From Candidatus Woesearchaeota archaeon (GTDB lineage: Archaea; Nanobdellota; Nanobdellia; SCGC-AAA011-G17; GW2011-AR20): 34,241 bases of DNA. A program made the translations under genes and the position numbers. The stretch spans positions 1 through 34,241 of the forward strand of contig JAGVZK010000010.1 in NCBI GenBank assembly GCA_018302685.1, in the 5' to 3' direction. This document shows positions 15,239 through 23,083 of this stretch, one piece after another; position 1 is the stretch's first letter, and each line of letters starts with the position of its first letter. Under the pieces are notes generated by a model. It saw only the letters and a list, made by a program, of their open reading frames with translations. It was not told the DNA's origin and did not search any database.

Positions 15239-16374
15239 TTCATTCTCTTAATTAAATCCTCTCTCTTCAGCAGGTCTTCTTTTCCAGATTTCATGTCCTT
15301 CAGTTTGAATTTTTTGTTTTTAACTTCGTCAGAGCCGGCAAATACAACATATGGAATCCCCATTTTGTTTGCATACTCAAGCCCCTTGCTTATTTTGTCA
15401 AGAACAATTGTCCTAAGCCCGTTGTCCCTTAAGAATTCGCCCAATTTAATTGCATCCCTATCCTGTTTTATATTGACAATCAGGCACTGAAGATTATCCA
15501 TTTCAATTTTGGCTAGTTTCTGGAGCCTGTCCAGCCCGAAAGCCAGTCCGGTGCACTGAACCCCGTCAATCAGATATGACCCCCCTGCAACAACAGTTTC
15601 TTTCATGCCTTCTGATTTTACTTCAAAAACATTCCTGTTATAGTAGCTTAAGCCCCTTGCCAGAGTTGGCAGGAATTTTATCCTAACGCCGAAGTATCTG
15701 CAGTACTTCTCCAGCTCCTCAATGTCGCTGTAATTTTTATATTCCTTGAAGTTAGTTTTCTTTAATTTGTCAATCAGCCTGTCAGCATTGTATGCCTTTA
15801 GATTATCCTTGACCTCTTTTTCACTGAGCTTATCTAGTTTGTCTATCTCTCTTATGACCTCTTCTTTCTTCTTGATTCCTTCCTTGTCCAGAATCTCGTT
15901 CAGCAGTCTTCTGGAGTTTACATAAATCTCGTATTTTATTCCCAGCTCATCCAGAACTTTTGAGGTTATCTTTAGGACTTCAGCATCATCTATGTAGTCG
16001 GAGCCAACAACGTCAATATCGCACTGAGTGAACTCCCTGAATCTGTTTGAGGATATTGGCTCGTCCCTGAATACGCTTCCAATCTGGAATCTCTTGTACG
16101 GAAGCCTCTTGTTCTTGGAAATTCTCTTGAGCTGAAATGTGAACTCATATCTCAGGGCAAGATCCCTCTTTCCCTTGTCTTTAAGCCTGAAGATATCGGA
16201 GATTACTTCATCGTTTTCATTTCCTTTTTTTACGAAGCTCTCAAACTCAACTATCGGCGTCTCAGCGGGCTCGTATCCATACAACCTGAAATTATTTGCC
16301 AGAATCTCCTTTATCTTGCCCCTCTTGATTGCGTCTTCCCCAGTTACATCCTTGAACCCTTTGACAGTTTCCAT
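15235..16374 (-). CDS. hisS: Histidyl-tRNA synthetase
   Basis: Class II synthetase. Motif 2 is seen around RFQIGSVFRDEPIS...REFTQCDIDVVG, the histidine-specific motif is LARGLSYYNRNVFEV (residues 238-252), and motif 3 is TGLAFGLDRL. The usual RGLDYY reads RGLSYY: Ser replaces the Asp, while the arginine is kept. The anticodon-binding domain begins near 295. At 379 residues it is short for the family (about 410-430). The tRNA-His gene ends 10 bp upstream, so synthetase and its own tRNA are probably made from one transcript. It overlaps the phosphoesterase by four bases. Confidence 0.95.
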   Translation of the reverse strand: METVKGFKDVTGEDAIKRGKIKEILANNFRLYGYEPAETPIVEFESFVKKGNENDEVISDIFRLKDKGKRDLALRYEFTFQLKRISKNKRLPYKRFQIGSVFRDEPISSNRFREFTQCDIDVVGSDYIDDAEVLKITSKVLDELGIKYEIYVNSRRLLNEILDKEGIKKKEEVIREIDKLDKLSEKEVKDNLKAYNADRLIDKLKKTNFKEYKNYSDIEELEKYCRYFGVRIKFLPTLARGLSYYNRNVFEVKSEGMKETVVAGGSYLIDGVQCTGLAFGLDRLQKLAKIEMDNLQCLIVNIKQDRDAIKLGEFLRDNGLRTIVLDKISKGLEYANKMGIPYVVFAGSDEVKNKKFKLKDMKSGKEDLLKREDLIKRMK

Positions 16375-16384
16375 CTTTTATAAA

Positions 16385-16471
16385 AGCGGTGACGGGGACT
16401 TGAACCCCGGACTTAGGATTTCTGTTGGTGAAAACCACAGTCCTAAATTATACCAACTTAACTATCACCGC
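16385..16471 (-). tRNA. tRNA-His(GTG) with 15-nt intron
   Basis: The cloverleaf is complete on the minus strand: acceptor GCGGTGA/TCACCGC, D loop AGTTGGTA, anticodon stem TAGGA/TCCTA, and T arm CGGGG-TTCAAGT-CCCCG. The anticodon GTG is at 16438-16436. A 15-nt intron (16434-16420) follows position 37, and the junctions form a canonical bulge-helix-bulge: CTGT pairs with ACAG (4 bp), with 3-nt bulges GGT and AAA cut between their second and third bases. The base before position 1 is G (16472), the encoded G-1 expected for tRNA-His. Position 73 is T instead of the usual archaeal C. CCA is not encoded. A TATA-like stretch lies near 16505-16515. Confidence 0.9.
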
Positions 16472-16733
16472 CATAAACCTCCAGATTTGATATAGAATTA
16501 CCTAAATAAAAGTCTTTTCTATTGGTGAAAACAATCAACTCGTGCCATTGTACAATTGAAGAGAATCAATGGTTTATAAAATTTGTTATTTCATCGCTGA
16601 ACATTGCATTCCAAAAGTTTCTCATAGTCTTTCACCAAAATGCCATCAGGAGATAATTAGTCTTTAATGAACAACCATTCTTGAAATAAAACTTTCCAAA
16701 ACCTTTTTAAATTCAGTTCTTCCAAAAATTCCT

Positions 16734-16991
16734 ATGGAAGCGGTAATATCAAGTTTCAGGAGAGGAAGGCACACTCAGTATACCAGTCAGATGATTATAG
16801 AGCCTAACATGGACAGTGAGAAGGCAAAATCCTTGATAGGAAAAACAGCTGTCTGGACATCGCCAGGGAAGAATAAGAAGCAAATAAAAGGGAAGATAAA
16901 GAAACTTCATGGAAACAAAGGAAGATTGAGAGTTCATTTTGAGACAGGAATGCCCGGCCAGTCATTAGGGGCAAAGGTAAGGATAGAATAA
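16734..16991 (+). CDS. rpl35ae: Ribosomal protein L35Ae (eL33)
   Basis: Small archaeal/eukaryotic large-subunit protein. The signature is FRRGRHTQYTSQMIIEP followed by LIGKTAVWTSPGKNKKQIKGKIKKLHGNKG and VHFETGMPGQSLGAKVRI. Length (85 aa) is complete. The gene is followed after one base by rpl10e, so the two are co-transcribed. The 240 bp upstream, between this gene and tRNA-His, holds no gene I can recognise. Confidence 0.95.
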   Translation: MEAVISSFRRGRHTQYTSQMIIEPNMDSEKAKSLIGKTAVWTSPGKNKKQIKGKIKKLHGNKGRLRVHFETGMPGQSLGAKVRIE

Positions 16992-16992
16992 G

Positions 16993-17520
16993 ATGGCAAG
17001 CTTAAGAAAAGGAAAATGCTACAGAAAGCAGGTAAGACCCTACACCAGAACATCTAAGGTTAAAGCAAAGTCATTCATAAAGACAAGACCTGCAAACAGG
17101 ATTGTAAGGTACAACATGGGAAATTCCCAGAAAGATTTCAAGTACGAAGTTCTCATAGTTTCAAAGGAGGATATCCAAATAAGGCATAATGCTCTGGAGT
17201 CTGCAAGGCTTGTTGTCTTCAGAAGACTGCAGAAGCTTGGCAATACTAATTTTTATTTTCAGATTAATGTTTTCCCTCATCAGATTCTTAGGGAGAACAA
17301 GATGCTTTCAGGGGCAAGGGCAGATAGGCTGCAGACAGGTATGAGCCATGCTTTTGGGAAGCCGATGGGGCTGGCGGCGAGGGTGAAAAAGGGGAAGGTT
17401 ATCCTGTCAACAAAGGTTGACTCTGAAAATCTTGAAGCCGTGAAAGATGCCATGAAAAAATCAATACCAAGGCTGCCTTGCAGGTGTTCAGTTGAAATTA
17501 AGAAGATTGATTCTTCATAA
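16993..17520 (+). CDS. rpl10e: Ribosomal protein L10e (uL16)
   Basis: Large-subunit protein near the tRNA sites. The N-terminus MASLRKGKCYRKQVRPYTRTS and the middle VSKEDIQIRHNALESARLVVFRRLQ, then VFPHQILRENKMLSGARADRLQTGMSHAFGKP, are clear matches. Length 175 aa is normal. It forms a two-gene unit with rpl35ae; pcm converges on it with an 18-bp gap. Confidence 0.96.
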   Translation: MASLRKGKCYRKQVRPYTRTSKVKAKSFIKTRPANRIVRYNMGNSQKDFKYEVLIVSKEDIQIRHNALESARLVVFRRLQKLGNTNFYFQINVFPHQILRENKMLSGARADRLQTGMSHAFGKPMGLAARVKKGKVILSTKVDSENLEAVKDAMKKSIPRLPCRCSVEIKKIDSS

Positions 17521-17538
17521 ATATTTTTGAATATAAAA

Positions 17539-18123
17539 CTAAACCATCCTTACGAACACAAATTCGCCAAAATCTTCTTTGACCAGCCCGTTTTTACTCT
17601 TAGTTATTTTTATCATTTTTTGGAGATATTTTCCGATGGGCCCGATGAGGATTCCACCCTCTTTCAACTGTTCAATTAATCTCTCAGGGATTCTTTCAGG
17701 GGCAGCTGTTAAGATTATCTTGTCAAATAGGGATTTCTCTTTTAATCCTTCGTATCCATTTCTGTTGAAGATTTCAAAATTTGTTATCCCTTCTTTTTGG
17801 AGATTTGCCTCAGCGAGGTCGATCAGTTCCCTGTGAATCTCCAGAGAGTATGCTTTCCTCACCATTGAGCATATCAGGGCCAGATTGTATCCTGAGCCCG
17901 TCCCAATCTCGAGGACTTTGTCATTTCTCTTTAGTTCAAGCGCCTGAAGCATTATCATAATTGTAGTCGGCTGGGAGATTGTCTGTCCGCACTTGATTGG
18001 AAGTGCACTGTCAATGTAGGCCTGGCTCCTGTTCAGGACGAAATTCTCCCTCTCAACTCTCCGGAAAGCTTCAATTAATCTATCATCATGAACAATTCCA
18101 TTGGCCGTCCAATAGTCTATCAT
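17539..18123 (-). CDS. pcm: Protein-L-isoaspartate O-methyltransferase
   Basis: Uses S-adenosylmethionine to repair isoaspartate in damaged proteins. Motifs are GQTISQPTTIMIMLQAL (substrate-binding/preceding helix), VLEIGTGSGYNLALI (SAM motif I), FDKIILTAAPERIP and LKEGGILIGPIG. I chose ATG 18123 (MIDYWTANGIV) because family members begin about here and a TATA box lies about 30 nt upstream; an upstream in-frame start at 18213 would run past the divergent gene's promoter. This gives 194 residues. It is divergent from the PIG-L gene. Confidence 0.92.
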   Translation of the reverse strand: MIDYWTANGIVHDDRLIEAFRRVERENFVLNRSQAYIDSALPIKCGQTISQPTTIMIMLQALELKRNDKVLEIGTGSGYNLALICSMVRKAYSLEIHRELIDLAEANLQKEGITNFEIFNRNGYEGLKEKSLFDKIILTAAPERIPERLIEQLKEGGILIGPIGKYLQKMIKITKSKNGLVKEDFGEFVFVRMV

Positions 18124-18150
18124 CTGCTCTTTTCCAATCACGCAATAAAC

Positions 18151-18165
18151 AATATTTAAAAATAG
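18151..18165. promoter_or_regulatory. Shared TATA region of pcm and PIG-L genes
   Basis: AATATTTAAAAATAG lies 19-33 nt before the PIG-L ATG (18184) and about 30-40 nt before the pcm ATG (18123). No other A/T block lies in the 60-bp gap, so both directions probably use it. Confidence 0.45.
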
Positions 18166-18183
18166 ATAAACCTTTTTGTATTC

Positions 18184-18813
18184 ATGAAAAACATCATTGT
18201 ATTCTGCGCGCACAGCGATGATTCTGAGATTTCAATAGGGGGGACAATATTGAAATATTCCCTAGATTATAACATCATAAAGCTGATCCTTTCTTCAGGG
18301 GAAAAGTCAACGCCGCACCTTCACGAGGAGTACATAATAAATGAGAGAATAAAGGAGACTGAGAGAATATCCAGGAAGATGGGGATAAAGGAAAATATTT
18401 ACTTTCATTTAATCGACGGGAAACTGCAGAAGTTCAAGAATGATGAGGGCATATTAAATCAGGTCAGGGATATAATCCTAAAATACAGGCCGGCGAAGAT
18501 ATTCACTTTGACTCCTATAGACCCGCATCCAGACCATAGGGCGGCTAATGAGATAACACTGAATGCCCTGAAGCTTTCCAAATATGAATGCCCTGTTTAT
18601 GGGTATGAAGTGTGGAATTTGATAAAGTTAAGGCAGCCGATGGTTTATGAGGATATCACCGAATTCTTCAGGAAAAAGGTGCAGCTCATGAGGGAATTCA
18701 GGTCCCAGTGGATATCCATTTATGCCTTGTTGATCCCGACATACATAAGGGCAATAAGGAACGGGGGAAAGATAAAAAAGAAATATGCTGAGAGGTTTTT
18801 CAAGCTGAAATGA
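18184..18813 (+). CDS. PIG-L/LmbE family deacetylase
   Basis: Zinc-dependent N-acetylglucosaminide deacetylase family. The N-terminal metal motif is FCAHSDDSEIS (His10, Asp13; the usual AHPDDE has Ser in place of Pro), and the second motif is IDPHPDHRAANEI. Length 209 aa is typical. The stop overlaps the following glycosyltransferase start by four bases (ATGA). The pair resembles pathways where a sugar is transferred and then deacetylated, as in GPI or bacillithiol synthesis; here a surface glycolipid or small glycoside is an inference. Confidence 0.9.
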   Translation: MKNIIVFCAHSDDSEISIGGTILKYSLDYNIIKLILSSGEKSTPHLHEEYIINERIKETERISRKMGIKENIYFHLIDGKLQKFKNDEGILNQVRDIILKYRPAKIFTLTPIDPHPDHRAANEITLNALKLSKYECPVYGYEVWNLIKLRQPMVYEDITEFFRKKVQLMREFRSQWISIYALLIPTYIRAIRNGGKIKKKYAERFFKLK

Positions 18814-19844
18814 AATACTTATTCATAATAACAGGAGTTGCATACGGCCATCTGACGAGGCAGGAGTCTATCATAAGCAGGCTGGAGAAGCTGGACAGGA
18901 ATGCAGAGATAGTGATTGCAGGTTATAACACTTCTTACAATTATTTTAAAAAAAAGTATAAAGTCATAAAGCTTGAGCCGATTTATTTTGGGAGTGAATG
19001 TCCACGGGTAAAAACATTTGAAATCCTTTCGAAGAACAACAGGCTCATCTCAAACTGGATTAAAAATTATCACATAATAAAAAGCTTCAGGAAAAGCTTC
19101 AATCCCAACGTTACAGTTTCTGACTGGGAGCCTTTTTCCCTTTTCCTGAAGGACTGCTACATGACATGGAATTACAAGCCATTTCCGGCCAGAACGCTTT
19201 CATTCATATTCCAGAAGTTTTTGCTGAATGTCCTTTTCTCGGTAATAAAGCTGGTAGATAAGAGGATAATCATTCCAAGCATAATGGAAATGAATGACAC
19301 AAAGAACTTCCTTTATTTCCCTTTGATAATAAGAAAATTCCCAGATGAAGTAAAGGAAAAAAAAGGGTATAAGAATTCAATAGTTGTCATGATTGGCGGC
19401 TCTGACTTTGGAATTTCACTAGCAAGAAAAATAAGGAATGTCTCCAAAAATTTCAATGAAAAATTCGTTTTCTTTGGTTTGAAATGCAAATCTGAGAACT
19501 GCATCGGATTTAGGGGATTCAGGGGCGATTATCTGTCGTTTTTGAAGTCATCAAAGGCTGTGATAAGTCTGGCAGGATACTCCGGATTGTCGGAGGCATT
19601 GGTTTACAAAAAGCCTAATTTGATTTTCCCGATAAAAAACTGGATAGAGCAGGATTCTGTCGCAAGGGAGTTTGAAGATTATGTTAAAGTTGGGAGCATA
19701 GAGTCATCAGAGGCTGAAATAAAGGATATACTTGAGAATTTTCTTTTGAATCTTGAAAACTACAAGAAGAGGCTCGACAGTTTGGAGATCAAGGATGGAG
19801 CAAGAGAAGTGGCGGAATTCCTGTATAGAGAGGCTAGTTCTTAG
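18810..19844 (+). CDS. GT-B glycosyltransferase (MurG/UGT-like)
   Basis: A 344-residue glycosyltransferase of GT-B fold. The N-terminal domain opens with KYLFIITGVAYGHLTRQESIISRLEKL, the loop that holds the acceptor site in MurG-like enzymes. The C-terminal donor domain has IVVMIGGSDFG, VFFGLKCK, and SLAGYSGLSEALVYKKPNLIFPIKNWIEQDSVAREFEDY, corresponding to the family's nucleotide-sugar motif ending in EQ. A hydrophobic patch near residues 130-150 could contact the membrane. It is coupled to the PIG-L deacetylase by a 4-nt overlap, pointing to transfer of an N-acetyl sugar that is then deacetylated. The donor is not determined. Confidence 0.85.
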   Translation: MKYLFIITGVAYGHLTRQESIISRLEKLDRNAEIVIAGYNTSYNYFKKKYKVIKLEPIYFGSECPRVKTFEILSKNNRLISNWIKNYHIIKSFRKSFNPNVTVSDWEPFSLFLKDCYMTWNYKPFPARTLSFIFQKFLLNVLFSVIKLVDKRIIIPSIMEMNDTKNFLYFPLIIRKFPDEVKEKKGYKNSIVVMIGGSDFGISLARKIRNVSKNFNEKFVFFGLKCKSENCIGFRGFRGDYLSFLKSSKAVISLAGYSGLSEALVYKKPNLIFPIKNWIEQDSVAREFEDYVKVGSIESSEAEIKDILENFLLNLENYKKRLDSLEIKDGAREVAEFLYREASS

Positions 19845-19877
19845 CGAGGTAATTTCCCATTCTTCTTATCAATATGA

Positions 19878-20018
19878 ACCAATACTCTGCTTAAGGGAGA
19901 TATGAAATGTTCAAGAAGAGTCCATGTTGATAAATCATTTGTTTTAACGTATGAATTGGATGGAGAGAATAAAGTTGTGAGACTTCAGGATTATGAGTAT
20001 CATAGTAATTTTTATTAA
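19878..20018 (+). pseudogene. C-terminal relic of a RelE-type toxin
   Basis: An open frame from just after a TGA (19875) to TAA (20016-20018) encodes TNTLLKGDMKCSRRVHVDK followed by SFVLTYELDGENKVVRLQDY. The LKGDM...RRVHVDKSFVL...V pattern resembles the C-terminal half of archaeal RelE/ParE-superfamily toxins. The N-terminal half is not found in the preceding sequence, and no antitoxin gene is visible. An ATG at 19902 could give a 38-residue peptide, but I read it as decay. The remaining 307-bp gap (19845-20151) contains nothing else I can name except the rpoK promoter. Confidence 0.5.
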
Positions 20019-20121
20019 GTGGCTGTCAGCAGAATATTTCTTAAAGCAGCTCTGCAAAAAAAGCCATACATAGTAAAGTGACAAATGTCATTTCAGACCA
20101 CAACTAAAAAAAAGCCAAAAC

Positions 20122-20131
20122 TTTTATAAAC
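20122..20131 (+). promoter_or_regulatory. TATA box for rpoK
   Basis: TTTTATAAAC, 21-30 nt before the ATG at 20152; a near-consensus archaeal TATA element consistent with a leaderless message. Confidence 0.65.
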
Positions 20132-20151
20132 CCTTTTTTAGACCTTAATCC

Positions 20152-20352
20152 ATGGAATTCACGAAGTTTGAGAAGGCAAGGATCATTGGGGCAAGAGCTC
20201 TTCAGTTGGCGATGGGTGCGCCTGTTCTGGTCAAGCTGGATAAGAAGGACTTTGATAGGATTAAGTACAATCCAATTGAAATTGCAAAGATGGAATTCGA
20301 AAAGGACATTCTGCCGATAACAATCAGAAGACCTATGCCGGCAAAGTTATGA
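20152..20352 (+). CDS. rpoK: RNA polymerase subunit Rpo6 (RpoK)
   Basis: Small polymerase assembly subunit, homolog of bacterial omega and eukaryotic Rpb6. The conserved core [24 protein letters not shown] is intact, and the C-terminal [11 protein letters not shown] is the family ending. Length 66 aa suits the archaeal form without the N-terminal extension. It stands before enolase, part of the conserved archaeal rpoN-rpoK-eno-rps2 string; rpoN is absent here and rps2 is displaced by about 3.3 kb. Confidence 0.96.
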   Translation: MEFTKFEKARIIGARALQLAMGAPVLVKLDKKDFDRIKYNPIEIAKMEFEKDILPITIRRPMPAKL

Positions 20353-20387
20353 ATAAATTTAAATAACTTGATTTTCTCTTAATACCA

Positions 20388-21479
20388 ATGTTAAACGCCG
20401 CCAAAATACTTAATTCTAGAGAGGAGCAGACCATTCAGGTGAACTGGAATGGATTCATCGGGAGCGCTCCGGAGGGCAAGTCAAAGGGGAGCTTTGAGGC
20501 AAAGCCCTATTTAACAAACATTGATGATGAAATCTCAAAGCTAAGGGAGATAAACCTTCCGGAAATTAATTCTTTTGAGGATTTTAGGACTGTTGAAAGG
20601 CTGTCCAAAGACCTTGGAAGTGTTGCAAGAATTGCTCTAGAATTTGCTATCATCCAGTCTAAGACATACAAGCTGTTTGACGGAAGGAAATTGCCGAGGC
20701 CACTTGGAAATGTTATTGGAGGCGGGCTTCACAGAGAGAATTCGACATTAGAGTTTCAAGAGTTTCTGGTCATTGACTCAAAGAGCAGGAGTTTTGTCAA
20801 GGCTGCCGAGAACAACATGAATTTTTACAATTTCATTGGGGAGAAGCTTGGCGCAAAATTGGACAATTTTGATGGAGGTAGAACAGATGAGGGGGCATGG
20901 AGCCCTTATATGAATAATGAGGATGTTCTGGATCTACTTTCAAAGTATTCCAAAAAATTCGGATTGAGGATAGGCATTGACATGGCTGCCTCAAGTTTTT
21001 TCAGGAACAACCTTTACACTTACAAAGATAAGGAGTTGACCAAGGACGAGCAGATAGACTACGTCAATTCATTGATTAAAAAGTACGATTTATATTACGT
21101 TGAAGATCCGCTTCACGAGAATGATTTCCTTGGATTTTCTCACATCAACAAGAGGGCTCTGGTTGTCGGTGATGATTTAACTGTTACAAACATGACCAGA
21201 TTGAAGCAGGCTCTGCAGCTGAGCTCCGTCAATGCATTCATTGTGAAGCCCAATCAGTGCGGTTCTTTGGTTGAAGTCAGGGAGATAGCTGATTATGCCA
21301 AGGGGCTCGGTGTTGTCCCAATTATAAGCCACAGGTCCGGAGAGACCATGGACACTTCAATAAGTCATCTTGCTGTTGGCCTTGAAATCCCAATCATTAA
21401 ATGCGGAATCTTTGGGAAAGAAAGAGAAGTCAAGATTAAAGAGCTTATTAATATCGAAAAAGAAATTTCTTCAAAATAG
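20388..21479 (+). CDS. eno: Enolase, compact form
   Basis: Converts 2-phosphoglycerate to phosphoenolpyruvate. The barrel-domain catalytic residues are present: Asp198 (GIDMAAS), Glu239 (YVEDPLHEND), Asp262 (VGDDLTVTN), Lys287 (FIVKPNQCGS) and the SHRSGET loop at 314-320. The protein has 363 residues against about 420 in most enolases. The N-terminal domain is shortened and divergent: the usual DSRGNPTVEV reads NSREEQTIQV and the mobile SGASTG loop reads SAPEGKSKG. GRTDEGAWSPY replaces the usual GDEGGFAP. Activity is likely but loop function may differ. A short TTTAAATA element precedes it. Confidence 0.93.
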   Translation: MLNAAKILNSREEQTIQVNWNGFIGSAPEGKSKGSFEAKPYLTNIDDEISKLREINLPEINSFEDFRTVERLSKDLGSVARIALEFAIIQSKTYKLFDGRKLPRPLGNVIGGGLHRENSTLEFQEFLVIDSKSRSFVKAAENNMNFYNFIGEKLGAKLDNFDGGRTDEGAWSPYMNNEDVLDLLSKYSKKFGLRIGIDMAASSFFRNNLYTYKDKELTKDEQIDYVNSLIKKYDLYYVEDPLHENDFLGFSHINKRALVVGDDLTVTNMTRLKQALQLSSVNAFIVKPNQCGSLVEVREIADYAKGLGVVPIISHRSGETMDTSISHLAVGLEIPIIKCGIFGKEREVKIKELINIEKEISSK

Positions 21480-21591
21480 ACTTTTAAAAAGAATCTGATT
21501 CATCACTTTAAAATAAAAAGTATAAATCGAAAGATATATAAGATAAAATTGTGGTTTAATTATATACTTTTAAAAAGGAGGTGTATTTATA

Positions 21592-22272
21592 ATGGCATTG
21601 GATGCTGTCACAGCAACGGGTTCTTTGATATTGAATCCCCTCGTCAATCTATGGGTTGGGTTCATAAACATTCTGCCGGGCATTGTTGCAGCTATTATTA
21701 TTCTGATAATCGGCTACTTCATATCTTTGGGGCTTGGCCACTTGGTTAGAATAATCTTAGAAAAGGCGGGATTGAACAAATATTCAGAGACGCACAAGAT
21801 GGCGGGAATTGTGGGTCACATAAGGCTGAGCCATTTGTTTGGAGAAATCATAAAATGGTACGTTTTCGTCGTGTTTATCAGTGCGGCTGTAGGTGTTCTA
21901 AATTTGGGGCAATTGTCAACAATCCTCAATGAGTTTGTTTTGTGGCTGCCTAATGTTATCGTTGCGGCTATAATAATAATATTTGGAATTGCACTGGCTC
22001 ACTTTGTAAGCATGAAGATTGAGGAGCATACGGAGATGAAAGGGACAAGGTTCCTCGTTAAGATTTTCAAGATTGTGCTGATATACATAGTGGCCGTAAT
22101 CGCATTGAACCAGATTGGTGTTGACGTTGGAATTTTGGAGAATACGTTCTTGATCCTAATAGGTGCTTTGGCTGTTGGAATAGCTGTGGCATTGGGAATC
22201 GGATTGGGAAAGTCATTCGGGCCTCAGGGAAAGAATATAATAAAAGACCTTGAAGATTTAATGCACCACTAA
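21592..22272 (+). CDS. MscS-like conserved TM-helix membrane protein
   Basis: Integral membrane protein of 226 residues with about five hydrophobic segments. Glycine-rich helices such as LPGIVAAIIILIIGYFISLGLGHLV and LPNVIVAAIIIIFGIALAHFV are two copies of the conserved TM helix (PF05552) found at the N-terminus of some small-conductance mechanosensitive channels. The last helix, GALAVGIAVALGIGLGKSFGPQGKNII, resembles the MscS pore helix, but the cytoplasmic MscS beta domain is missing. A strong AAAGGAGGTG ribosome binding site precedes the ATG, with a TATA-like AGATATATAAG near 21530. High expression is suggested. Channel function is inferred. Confidence 0.78.
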   Translation: MALDAVTATGSLILNPLVNLWVGFINILPGIVAAIIILIIGYFISLGLGHLVRIILEKAGLNKYSETHKMAGIVGHIRLSHLFGEIIKWYVFVVFISAAVGVLNLGQLSTILNEFVLWLPNVIVAAIIIIFGIALAHFVSMKIEEHTEMKGTRFLVKIFKIVLIYIVAVIALNQIGVDVGILENTFLILIGALAVGIAVALGIGLGKSFGPQGKNIIKDLEDLMHH

Positions 22273-22302
22273 TTTCTTTCTTTTTTTATTTTTGTTTCTA
22301 AA
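22273..22302 (+). terminator. T-rich terminator after the MscS-like gene
   Basis: A pyrimidine-rich tract with runs of seven and five T directly after the stop codon, the usual archaeal termination signal. Confidence 0.55.
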
Positions 22303-22370
22303 AATGCATTATTGCCTAAGCGGGACTTGACTGAACATTTAATTGTAATTTCTTAGCAGTAAACATAGTA

Positions 22371-22380
22371 TTTTATAAAC
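22371..22380 (+). promoter_or_regulatory. TATA box for the DUF115-like gene
   Basis: TTTTATAAAC, 23-32 nt before the ATG at 22403. Confidence 0.6.
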
Positions 22381-22402
22381 CCCTTTCTAAGGATTTTTCT
22401 CA

Positions 22403-23083
22403 ATGATATCAGGTTTTAGGGATTTATACAAAAATTCTACAATTGCAATACTTGGTTCAGGACCATCGATTGGATTGTATTCAGAAAAAGAGGATATCGC
22501 CATTTCTGTTAATGGAGCATCCTTGTTGACAGGCAAAAAATATAATTTCTTTTTAGCCGGAGACGTTAGGGCGCCAGAAAGAAAATGGTGGCTTGCTTCT
22601 AAAGGTTTGGAAAATGTAGTAAGAGTAGTGTCTTCATACATTGCTCCGTTTGATCCAATTCTTTACCCGGATGAAGACGTTCGCAATTCCATTTTAAAGA
22701 AATACAATAGTTTTGTCGAATTGAATCCTTATATTAATTTTGTGCCAGAACATATTCCTGAAAGGCCCAATGCATTTTTTAGGTTTGGGGGTTTTGGTAA
22801 GGAATATGTGGAAAGAATTTCAAGAAAGCAGGATCTGCTATACTGGGGAGGCACAATATCATCAATCGCCCTGCAATTTTCTATTATTCTTGGAGGAGAA
22901 GATATTCACCTGTACGGATGTGGTCTTGATAACCACACAGGCAAAAATTATCATTATCCCGTCCATGATAATGAAAGAGGAGGGATTGAAAATGAGCAGG
23001 TTGAAATTATGCAGGCGACAATAGATAAAATAAGGGGCATGAAGATTAGCATATCAATCCACGGAGAGTCGAGAATTAAATAA
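22403..23083 (+). CDS. DUF115/MptE-like Rossmannoid protein
   Basis: A 226-residue cytoplasmic protein whose N-terminus, TIAILGSGPSIGLYSEKEDIAISVNGAS, is the glycine-rich GSGPS loop and following strand of the DUF115 superfamily (which includes archaeal 6-hydroxymethylpterin diphosphokinase MptE and flagellin-glycosylation proteins). The second motif is GGEDIHLYGCGLDNHTG, followed by a long C-terminal helix. Length agrees with MptE, but the specific pterin-binding residues are not something I can confirm. It may instead be a sugar- or nucleotide-dependent transferase. It converges on metG, overlapping its 3' end by eight bases. Confidence 0.55.
   Translation: MISGFRDLYKNSTIAILGSGPSIGLYSEKEDIAISVNGASLLTGKKYNFFLAGDVRAPERKWWLASKGLENVVRVVSSYIAPFDPILYPDEDVRNSILKKYNSFVELNPYINFVPEHIPERPNAFFRFGGFGKEYVERISRKQDLLYWGGTISSIALQFSIILGGEDIHLYGCGLDNHTGKNYHYPVHDNERGGIENEQVEIMQATIDKIRGMKISISIHGESRIK

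Noticed and set aside
16425-16532. 11-bp direct repeat TTGGTGAAAAC inside the tRNA-His intron region and again 97 bp upstream
   Set aside because: Too short to separate from chance in AT-rich DNA; no structure or second gene accompanies the upstream copy.
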